Shown piece after piece: positions 54,385-64,000 of a DNA stretch of 64,000 bases; position 1 is the first letter of the stretch; the number at the start of each line of letters is the position of its first letter. The notes beneath the pieces were generated by a model. The model was not told where the DNA came from, did not search any database, and saw only the letters and a program-made list of their open reading frames with translations. This DNA comes from Parapristionchus giblindavisi (Eukaryota; Nematoda; Chromadorea; Rhabditida; Diplogasteridae). The position numbers and the translations under genes were made by a program. Location of the stretch: assembly GCA_943737045.1 (NCBI GenBank), contig CALSFV010000047.1, forward strand, positions 496,001 through 560,000, read 5' to 3'.

Positions 54385-56952
54385 GTGTGTCTCATTCAGA
54401 ATTTTTTCCACTTTCACATACTATATCACTTGCTGAGTGTCATTGACAATTTGACTTGTAACGAACTGTTTTGTACCAAAAACAGAGAGTACCGAAAGAT
54501 AAATTTACATATTGGCCGTACTGACCACATTGAAATAGTTTATCTTATTCAGAATTTTTCGCTCTTTCATTTGGTATATGACACGATAGGTTTCATTTTC
54601 ATTTTCAAATTTCTCAAGTTATCTTGATCATATCAGAGTAAAAGCTACTTTTGTACTTCGATCATTATAGCAGCAGTAAAATATTACAGATTGACATGAC
54701 CTGAAGTGTGTCTCATTCAGAATTTTTTCCTCTTTCACATACTGTATCACTTGCTGAGTGTCATTGACAATTTGACTTGTAACGAACTGTTTTGTACCAA
54801 AAACAGAGAGTACCGAAAGATAAATTTACATATTGGCCGTACTGACCACATTGAAATAGTTTATCTTATTCAGAATTTTTCGCTCTTTCATTTGGTATAT
54901 AACACGATAGGTTTTATTTTCATTTTCAAATTTCTCAAGTTATCTTGATCATATCAGAGTAAAAGCTACTTTTGTACTTCGATCATTATAGCAGCAGTAA
55001 AATATTACACATCGACATGACCTGAAGTGTGTCTCATTCAGAATTTTTTCCTCTTTCACATACTATATCACTCGCTGAGTGTCATTGACAATTTGACTTG
55101 TAACGAACTGTTTTGTACCAAAAACAGAGAGTACCGAAAGATAAATTAACATATTGGCCGTACTTACCACTTTGAAATAGTTCATCTTATTCAGAATTTT
55201 TCGCTCTTTCATTTGGTATATGACACGATAGGTTTCATTTTCATTTTCACATTTCTCAAGTTATCTTGATCATATCAGAGTAAAAGCTACTTTTGTACTT
55301 CGATCATTATAGCAGCAGTAAAATATTACAGATTGACATGACCTGAAGTGTGTCTCATTCAGAATTTTTTCCTCTTTCACATACTATATCACTTGCTGAG
55401 TGTCATTGACAATTTGACTTGTAACGAACTGTTTTGTACCAAAAACAGAGAGTACCCAAAGATAAATTTACATATTGGCCGTACTGACCACATTGAAATA
55501 GTTTATCTTATTCAGAATTTTTCGCTCTTTCATTTGGTATATGACACGATAGGTTTCATTTTCATTTTCAAATTTCTCAAGTTATCTTGATCATATCAGA
55601 GTAAAAGCTACTTTTGTACTTCGATCATTATAGCAGCAGTAAAATATTACAGATTGACATGACCTGAAGTGTGTCTCATTCAGAATTTTTTCCTCTTTCA
55701 CATACTATATCACTTGCTGAGTGTCATTGACAATTTGACTTGTAACGAACTGTTTTGTACCAAAAACAGAGAGTACCGAAAGATAAATTTACATATTGGC
55801 CGTACTGACCACATTGAAATAGTTTATCTTATTCAGAATTTTTCGCTCTTTCATTTGGTATATAACACGATAGGTTTCATTTTCATTTTCAAATTTCTCA
55901 AGTTATCTTGATCATATCAGAGTAAAAGCTACTTTTGTACTTCGATCATTATAGCAGCAGTAAAATATTACAGATTGACATGACCTGAAGTGTGTCTCAT
56001 TCAGAATTTTTTCCTCTTTCACATACTATATCACTTGCTGAGTGTCATTGACAATTTGACTTGTAACGAACTGTTTTGTACCAAAAACAGAGAGTACCGA
56101 AAGATAAATTTACATATTGGCCGTACTGACCACATTGAAATAGTTTATCTTATTCAGAATTTTTCGCTCTTTCATTTGGTATATAACACGATAGGTTTCA
56201 TTTTCATTTTCAAATTTCTCAAGTTATCTTGATCATATCAGAGTAAAAGCTACTTTTGTACTTCGATCATTATAGCAGCAGTAAAATATTACAGAATGAC
56301 ATGACCTGAAGTGTGTCTCATTCAGAATTTTTTCCTCTTTCACATAGTATATCACTCGCTGAGTATCATTGACAATTTGACTTGTAACGAACTGTTTTGT
56401 ACCAGAAACAGAGAGTACTGAAAGATAAATTTACATATTGGCCGTACTGACCACATTGAAATAGTTTATCTTATTCAGAATTTTTCGCTCTTTCATTTGG
56501 TATATAACACGATAGGTTTCATTTTCATTTTCAAATTTCTCAAGTTATCTTGATCATATCAGAGTAAAAGCTACTTTTGTACTTCGATCATTATAGCAGC
56601 AGTAAAATATTGCAGATCGACATGACCTGAAGTGTGTCTCATTCAGAATTTTTTCCTCTTTCACATACTGTATCACTTGCTGAGTGTCATTGACAATTTG
56701 ACTTGTAACGAACTGTTTTGTACCAAAAACAGAGAGTACCGAAAGATAAATTTACATATTGGCCGTACTGACCACATTGAAATAGTTTATCTTATTCAGA
56801 ATTTTTCGCTCTTTCATTTGGTATATGACACGATAGGTTTCATTTTCATTTTCAAATTTCTCAAGTTATCTTGATCATATCAGAGTAAAAGCTACTTTTG
56901 TACTTCGATCATTATAGCAGCAGTAAAATATTACACATCGACATGACCTGAA
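54385..56952 (+). repeat. Transition block with lambda and theta monomers (8 monomers)
   Basis: The order is beta-like (54385, but with a gattgac junction), lambda-like with tatataac and gttttattt (54706), theta-like (55027, acacatcg junction, cttaccacttt, aaattaac), lambda with tacccaaag (55348), two lambdas with tatataac (55669, 55990), gamma, delta. The combination of accgaa with tatataac appears first here and is common from here to the right edge. Confidence 0.75.
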
Positions 56953-59900
56953 GTGTGTCTCATTCAGAATTTTTTCCTCTTTCACATACTATATCACTCG
57001 CTGAGTGTCATTGACAATTTGACTTGTAACGAACTGTTTTGTACCAAAAACAGAGAGTACCGAAAGATAAATTTACATATTGGCCGTACTGACCACATTT
57101 AAATAGTTTATCTTATTCAGATTTTTTCGCTCTTTCATTTGGTATATGACACGATAGGTTTCATTTTCATTTTCACATTTCTCAAGTTATCTTGATCATA
57201 TCAGAGTAAAAGCTACTTTTGTACTTCGATCATTATAGCAGCAGTAAAATATTACAGATTGACATGACCTGAAGTGTGTCTCATTCAGAATTTTTTCCTC
57301 TTTCACATACTATATCACTTGCTGAGTGTCATTGACAATTTGACTTGTAACGAACTGTTTTGTACCAAAAACAGAGAGTACCGAAAGATAAATTTACATA
57401 TTGGCCGTACTGACCACATTGAAATAGTTTATCTTATTCAGAATTTTTCGCTCTTTCATTTGGTATATAACACGATAGGTTTCATTTTCATTTTCAAATT
57501 TCTCAAGTTATCTTGATCATATCAGAGTAAAAGCTACTTTTGTACTTCGATCATTATAGCAGCAGTAAAATATTACAGAATGACATGACCTGAAGTGTGT
57601 CTCATTCAGAATTTTTTCCTCTTTCACATAGTATATCACTCGCTGAGTATCATTGACAATTTGACTTGTAACGAACTGTTTTGTACCAGAAACAGAGAGT
57701 ACTGAAAGATAAATTTACATATTGGCCGTACTGACCACATTGAAATAGTTTATCTTATTCAGAATTTTTCGCTCTTTCATTTGGTATATAACACGATAGG
57801 TTTCATTTTCATTTTCAAATTTCTCAAGTTCTCTTGATCATATCAGAGTAAAAGCTACTTTTGTACTTCGATCATTATAGCAGCAGTAAAATATTGCAGA
57901 TCGACATGACCTGAAGTGTGTCTCATTCAGAATTTTTTCCTCTTTCACATACTGTATCACTTGCTGAGTATCATTGACAATTTGACTTGTAACGAACTGT
58001 TTTGTACCAGAAACAGAGAGTACTGAAAGATAAATTTACATATTGGCCGTACTGACCACATTGAAATAGTTTATCTTATTCAGAATTTTTCGCTCTTTCA
58101 TTTGGTATATAACACGATAGGTTTCATTTTCATTTTCAAATTTCTCAAGTTATCTTGATCATATCAGAGTAAAAGCTACTTTTGTACTTCGATCATTATA
58201 GCAGCAGTAAAATATTGCAGATCGACATGACCTGAAGTGTGTCTCATTCAGAATTTTTTCCTCTTTCACATACTGTATCACTTGCTGAGTGTCATTGACA
58301 ATTTGACTTGTAACGAACTGTTTTGTACCAAAAACAGAGAGTACCGAAAGATAAATTTACATATTGGCCGTACTGACCACATTGAAATAGTTTATCTTAT
58401 TCAGAATTTTTCGCTCTTTCATTTGGTATATGACACGATAGGTTTCATTTTCATTTTCAAATTTCTCAAGTTATCTTGATCATATCAGAGTAAAAGCTAC
58501 TTTTGTACTTCGATCATTATAGCAGCAGTAAAATATTACACATCGACATGACCTGAAGTGTGTCTCATTCAGAATTTTTTCCTCTTTCACATACTATATC
58601 ACTCGCTGAGTGTCATTGACAATTTGACTTGTAACGAACTGTTTTGTACCAAAAACAGAGAGTACCGAAAGATAAATTTACATATTGGCCGTACTGACCA
58701 CATTGAAATAGTTTATCTTATTCAGAATTTTTCGCTCTTTCATTTGGTATATGACACGATAGGTTTCATTTTCATTTTCACATTTCTCAAGTTATCTTGA
58801 TCATATCAGAGTAAAAGCTACATTTGTACTTCGATCATTATAGCAGCAGTAAAATATTACAGATTGACATGACCTGAAGTGTGTCTCATTCAGAATTTTT
58901 TCCTCTTTCACATACTATATCACTTGCTGAGTGTCATTGACAATTTGACTTGTAACGAACTGTTTTGTACCAAAAACAGAGAGTACCGAAAGATAAATTT
59001 ACATATTGGCCGTACTGACCACATTGAAATAGTTTATCTTATTCAGAATTTTTCGCTCTTTCATTTGGTATATAACACGATAGGTTTCATTTTCATTTTC
59101 AAATTTCTCAAGTTATCTTGATCATATCAGAGTAAAAGCTACTTTTGTACTTCGATCATTATAGCAGCAGTAAAATATTACAGAATGACATGACCTGAAG
59201 TGTGTCTCATTCAGAATTTTTTCCTCTTTCACATAGTATATCACTCGCTGAGTATCATTGACAATTTGACTTGTAACGAACTGTTTTGTACCAGAAACAG
59301 AGAGTACTGAAAGATAAATTTACATATTGGCCGTACTGACCACATTGAAATAGTTTATCTTATTCAGAATTTTTCGCTCTTTCATTTGGTATATAACACG
59401 ATAGGTTTCATTTTCATTTTCAAATTTCTCAAGTTATCTTGATCATATCAGAGTAAAAGCTATTTTTGTACTTCGATCATTATAGCAGCAGTAAAATATT
59501 GCAGATCGACATGACCTGAAGTGTGTCTCATTCAGAATTTTTTCCTCTTTCACATACTGTATCACTTGCTGAGTGTCATTGACAATTTGACTTGTAACGA
59601 ACTGTTTTGTACCAAAAACAGAGAGTACCGAAAGATAAATTTACATATTGGCCGTACTGACCACATTGAAATAGTTTATCTTATTCAGAATTTTTCGCTC
59701 TTTCATTTGGTATATGACACGATAGGTTTCATTTTCATTTTCAAATTTCTCAAGTTATCTTGATCATATCAGAGTAAAAGCTACTTTTGTACTTCGATCA
59801 TTATAGCAGCAGTAAAATATTACAGAATGACATGACCTGAAGTGTGTCTCATTCAGAATTTTTTCCTCTTTCACATAGTATATCACTCGCTGAGTATCAT

Positions 59901-61767
59901 TGCCAATTTGACTTGTAACGAACTGTTTTGTACCAAAAACAGAGAGTACTGAAAGATAAATTTACATATTGGCCGTACTGACCACATTGAAATAGTTTAT
60001 CTTATTCAGAATTTTTCGCTCTTTCATTTGGTATATAACACGATAGGTTTCATTTTCATTTTCAAATTTCTCAAGTTATCTTGATCATATCAGAGTAAAA
60101 GCTACTTTTGTACTTCGATCATTATAGCAGCAGTAAAATATTACACATCGACATGACCTGAAGTGTGTCTCATTCAGAATTTTTTCCTCTTTCACATACT
60201 ATATCACTCGCTGAGTGTCATTGACAATTTGACTTGTAACGAACTGTTTTGTACCAAAAACAGAGAGTACCGAAAGATAAATTTACATATTGGCCGTACT
60301 GACCACATTGAAATAGTTTATCTTATTCAGAATTTTTCGCTCTTTCATTTGGTATATGACACGATAGGTTTCATTTTCATTTTCACATTTCTCAAGTTAT
60401 CTTGATCATATCAGAGTAAAAGCTACTGTTGTACTTCGATCATTATAGCAGCAGTAAAATATTACAGATTGACATGACCTGAAGTGTGTCTCATTCAGAA
60501 TTTTTTCCTCTTTCACATACTATATCACTTGCTGAGTGTCATTGACAATTTGACTTGTAACGAACTGTTTTGTACCAAAAACAGAGAGTACCGAAAGATA
60601 AATTTACATATTGGCCGTACTGACCACATTGAAATAGTTTATCTTATTCAGAATTTTTCGCTCTTTCATTTGGTATATAACACGATAGGTTTCATTTTCA
60701 TTTTCAAATTTCTCAAGTTATCTTGATCATATCAGAGTAAAAGCTACTTTTGTACTTCGATCATTATAGCAGCAGTAAAATATTACAGAATGACATGACC
60801 TGAAGTGTGTCTCATTCAGAATTTTTTCCTCTTTCACATAGTATATCACTCGCTGAGTATCATTGACAATTTGACTTGTAACGAACTGTTTTGTACCAGA
60901 AACAGAGAGTACTGAAAGATAAATTTACATATTGGCCGTACTGACCACATTGAAATAGTTTATCTTATTCAGAATTTTTCGCTCTTTCATTTGGTATATA
61001 ACACGATAGGTTTCATTTTCATTTTCAAATTTCTCAAGTTATCTTGATCATATCAGAGTAAAAGCTACTTTTGTACTTCGATCATTATAGCAGCAGTAAA
61101 ATATTGCAGATCGACATGACCTGAAGTGTGTCTCATTCAGAATTTTTTCCTCTTTCACATACTGTATCACTTGCTGAGTGTCATTGACAATTTGACTTGT
61201 AACGAACTGTTTTGTACCAAAAACAGAGAGTACCGAAAGATAAATTTACATATTGGCCGTACTGACCACATTGAAATAGTTTATCTTATTCAGAATTTTT
61301 CGCTCTTTCATTTGGTATATGACACGATAGGTTTCATTTTCATTTTCAAATTTCTCAAGTTATCTTGATCATATCAGAGTAAAAGCTACTTTTGTACTTC
61401 GATCATTATAGCAGCAGTAAAATATTACAGAATGACATGACCTGAAGTGTGTCTCATTCAGAATTTTTTCCTCTTTCACATAGTATATCACTCGCTGAGT
61501 ATCATTGCCAATTTGACTTGTAACGAACTGTTTTGTACCAAAAACAGAGAGTACTGAAAGATAAATTTACATATTGGCCGTACTTACCACTTTGAAATAG
61601 TTCATCTTATTCAGAATTTTTCGCTCTTTCATTTGGTATATGACACGATAGGTTTCATTTTCATTTTCAAATTTCTCATGTTATCTTGATCATATCAGAG
61701 TAAAAGCTACTTTTGTACTTCGATCATTATAGCAGCAGTAAAATATTACAGATCGTCATGACCTGAA
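56953..61767 (+). repeat. Three copies of a five-monomer HOR (1605 bp)
   Basis: Units start at 56953, 58558 and 60163, each with theta, lambda (with tatataac), gamma, then two more monomers. The fourth and fifth positions are a delta/gamma hybrid and delta in the first copy, delta and an alpha/gamma hybrid in the second, and delta and alpha in the third. Theta has cactcgctgagtgtc and, in all three copies, cacatttctc. Private changes are catttaaatag near 57100, gttctcttg near 57830, gctacatttg near 58820, gctattttt near 59460 and gctactgttg near 60426. Confidence 0.82.
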
Positions 61768-63372
61768 GTGTGTCTCATTCAGAATTTTTTCCACTTTCAC
61801 ATACTATATCACTTGCTGAGTGTCATTGACAATTTGACTTGTAACGAACTGTTTTGTACCAAAAACAGAGAGTACCCAAAGATAAATTTACATATTGGCC
61901 GTACTGACCACATTGAAATAGTTTATCTTATTCAGAATTTTTCGCTCTTTCATTTGGTATATAACACGATAGGTTTCATTTTCATTTTCAAATTTCTCAA
62001 GTTATCTTGATCATATCAGAGTAAAAGCTACTTTTGTACTTCGATCATTATAGCAGCAGTAAAATATTACACATCGACATGACCTGAAGTGTGTCTCATT
62101 CAGAATTTTTTCCTCTTTCACATACTATATCACTCGCTGAGTGTCATTGACAATTTGACTTGTAAAGAACTGTTTTGTACCAAAAACAGAGAGTACCGAA
62201 AGATAAATTTACATATTGGCCGTACTGACCACATTGAAATAGTTTATCTTATTCAGAATTTTTCGCTCTTTCATTTGGTATATGACACGATAGGTTTCAT
62301 TTTCATTTTCAAATTTCTCAAGTTATCTTGATCATATCAGAGTAAAAGCTACTTTTGTACTTCGATCATTATAGCAGCAGTAAAATATTACAGAATGACA
62401 TGACCTGAAGTGTGTCTCATTCAGAATTTTTTCCTCTTTCACATAGTATATCACTCGCTGAGTATCATTGCCAATTTGACTTGTAACGAACTGTTTTGTA
62501 CCAAAAACAGAGAGTACTGAAAGATAAATTTACATATTGGCCGTACTTACCACTTTGAAATAGTTCATCTTATTCAGAATTTTTCGCTCTTTCATTTGGT
62601 ATATGACACGATAGGTTTCATTTTCATTTTCAAATTTCTCATGTTATCTTGATCATATCAGAGTAAAAGCTACTTTTGTACTTCGATCATTATAGCAGCA
62701 GTAAAATATTACAGATCGTCATGACCTGAAGTGTGTCTCATTCAGAATTTTTTCCACTTTCACATACTATATCACTTGCTGAGTGTCATTGACAATTTGA
62801 CTTGTAACGAACTGTTTTGTACCAAAAACAGAGAGTACCCAAAGATAAATTTACATATTGGCCGTACTGACCACATTGAAATAGTTTATCTTATTCAGAA
62901 TTTTTCGCTCTTTCATTTGGTATATAACACGATAGGTTTCATTTTCATTTTCAAATTTCTCAAGTTATCTTGATCATATCAGAGTAAAAGCTACTTTTGT
63001 ACTTCGATCATTATAGCAGCAGTAAAATATTACACATCGACATGACCTGAAGTGTGTCTCATTCAGAATTTTTTCCTCTTTCACATACTATATCACTCGC
63101 TGAGTGTCATTGACAATTTGACTTGTAAAGAACTGTTTTGTACCAAAAACAGAGAGTACCGAAAGATAAATTTACATATTGGCCGTACTGACCACATTGA
63201 AATAGTTTATCTTATTCAGAATTTTTCGCTCTTTCATTTGGTATATAACACGATAGGTTTCATTTTCATTTTCAAATTTCTCAAGTTATCTTGATCATAT
63301 CAGAGTAAAAGCTACTTTTGTACTTCGATCATTATAGCAGCAGTAAAATATTACACATCGACATGACCTGAA
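61447..63372 (+). repeat. Two copies of an alpha-beta-theta trimer (963 bp)
   Basis: Alpha, beta (with tacccaaag and tatataac) and theta (with tgtaaagaac) occupy 61447-62409 and again 62410-63372. The change in tgtaaagaac at 62166 recurs at 63129, exactly 963 bp away. The second theta ends in tatataac and the first in tatatgac, a difference acquired after duplication. The first alpha also belongs to the last five-monomer unit. Confidence 0.87.
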
Positions 63373-64000
63373 GTGTGTCTCATTCAGAATTTTTTCCTCT
63401 TTCACATACTATATCACTCGCTGAGTGTCATTGACAATTTGACTTGTAACGAACTGTTTTGTACCAAAAACAGAGAGTACCGAAAGATAAATTTACATAT
63501 TGGCCGTACTGACCACATTGAAATAGTTTATCTTATTCAGAATTTTTCGCTCTTTCATTTGGTATATGACACGATAGGTTTCATTTTCATTTTCACATTT
63601 CTCAAGTTATCTTGATCATATCAGAGTAAAAGCTACTTTTGTACTTCGATCATTATAGCAGCAGTAAAATATTACAGATTGACATGACCTGAAGTGTGTC
63701 TCATTCAGAATTTTTTCCTCTTTCACATACTATATCACTTGCTGAGTGTCATTGACAATTTGACTTGTAACGAACTGTTTTGTACCAAAAACAGAGAGTA
63801 CCGAAAGATAAATTTACATATTGGCCGTACTGACCACATTGAAATAGATTATCTTATTCAGAATTTTTCGCTCTTTCATTTGGTATATGACACGATAGGT
63901 TTCATTTTCATTTTCACATTTCTCAAGTTATCTTGATCATATCAGAGTAAAAGCTACTTTTGTACTTCGATCATTATAGCAGCAGTAAAATATTACAGAT
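63373..64000 (+). repeat. theta and a partial lambda-like monomer at the right edge
   Basis: A theta with cacatttctc (63373) resembles those at 58558 and 60163. The last monomer (63694) is cut by the window edge after 307 bp. It has lambda-type sites, cacatttctc, and a private aaatagatta near 63847. The array continues to the right. Confidence 0.85.

Larger units (their letters stand above)
1..64000. repeat. 321-bp satellite DNA array filling the window
   Basis: One AT-rich unit repeats head to tail without interruption and in one orientation. Unit starts (gtgtgtctcatt) fall at 129, 450, 771 and so on to 63694. The 63565 bp between first and last equal 198 x 321 plus 7, and the 7 extra bases are accounted for by seven single-base expansions of one T run. 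From 9123 to 54063 the spacing is exactly 140 x 321. Monomers differ at a few dozen positions, and the same variants recur in many copies, which is typical of concerted evolution. No unique DNA separates units, and both array ends lie outside the window. This is classical satellite DNA of a eukaryote. A centromeric or pericentromeric location is likely by family precedent but cannot be shown from sequence alone. Confidence 0.98.

Noticed and set aside
1..64000. CRISPR array or other short-spaced repeat system
   Set aside because: The repeat is 321 bp with no unique spacers. Adjacent units differ only by shared point variants.
1..64000. Tandem gene family, rDNA spacer or tRNA cluster
   Set aside because: No rRNA, 5S, snRNA or tRNA-like sequence or fold was recognised, and no coding frame is conserved across monomers.
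1..64000. Transposon-derived tandem repeat (terminal repeats, transposase remnants)
   Set aside because: I see no terminal inverted repeats, target-site duplications or transposase-like translation in the monomer. A distant mobile-element origin cannot be excluded without a database search.
1..64000. Assignment to a named satellite family or species
   Set aside because: I do not recognise the monomer as a known named satellite. A search of repeat databases and assemblies would be decisive.

Overview
The window is satellite DNA from end to end. It is one uninterrupted head-to-tail array of a 321-bp, AT-rich monomer (104 G+C in the 321-bp copy starting at 771, about 32% GC), always in the same orientation. 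If each monomer is started at the recurring gtgtgtctcatt, the first begins at 129 and the last at 63694. That gives 198 complete monomers plus a 128-bp piece at the left edge and a 307-bp piece at the right edge. Both array ends lie outside the window. I see no protein gene, RNA gene, transposon, CRISPR array or unique sequence. An array this long and regular points to a eukaryote, in a pericentromeric, centromeric or other heterochromatic block. The AT-rich long monomer would suit an insect or other invertebrate, but nothing here fixes the species.

The monomer is itself an old, diverged duplication of two halves (146 and 175 bp), each beginning with TGACC and carrying ATTCAGAATTTTT, CTCTTTCA and GTATAT at matching places. 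Two 'head' versions exist: V (agtatatcactcgctgagtatc-type) and L (actatatcacttgctgagtgtc-type). They are combined with three main 'tails': T1 (tactgaa, cttaccacttt, ctcatg), T2 (accagaaac, tactgaa, tatataac) and T3 (accgaa, ctgaccaca, tatatgac). I use these names: alpha = V+T1, beta = L+T3 with ccactttc and a preceding gatcgtc, gamma = V+T2, delta = L+T3 with actgtatc and a preceding gcagatcgac, e = V+T3, y = e with ctgtattg, eta = V+T1-like tail with cacattt, zeta = L head with T1-like tail, lambda = L+T3 with actatatc and a preceding gattgac, and theta = L-like head with cactcgc and a preceding acacatcg.

Layout by higher-order repeat (HOR): 129-7516 and 7517-10727 are a long tandem duplication (first ten monomers in the same order) containing nearly all the 322-bp monomers. 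10728-12974 is y-gamma. 12975-18110 is mostly e-gamma-delta trimers. 18111-21962 is six alpha-beta dimers. 21963-25172 is mixed, ending in one alpha-beta-e trimer. 25173-29024 is two copies of a six-monomer unit. 29025-31592 is mixed. 31593-43469 and 43470-52136 are two adjacent copies of a 37-monomer superunit, the second shortened to 27 monomers by whole-monomer gains and losses. 52137-56952 is a transition. 56953-61767 is three five-monomer units. 61447-63372 is two trimer copies, followed by further theta/lambda monomers to the end.

Nothing here acts together as genes do. The organising process is unequal exchange and gene conversion in register, which keeps length almost constant while shuffling and amplifying short groups of monomers.
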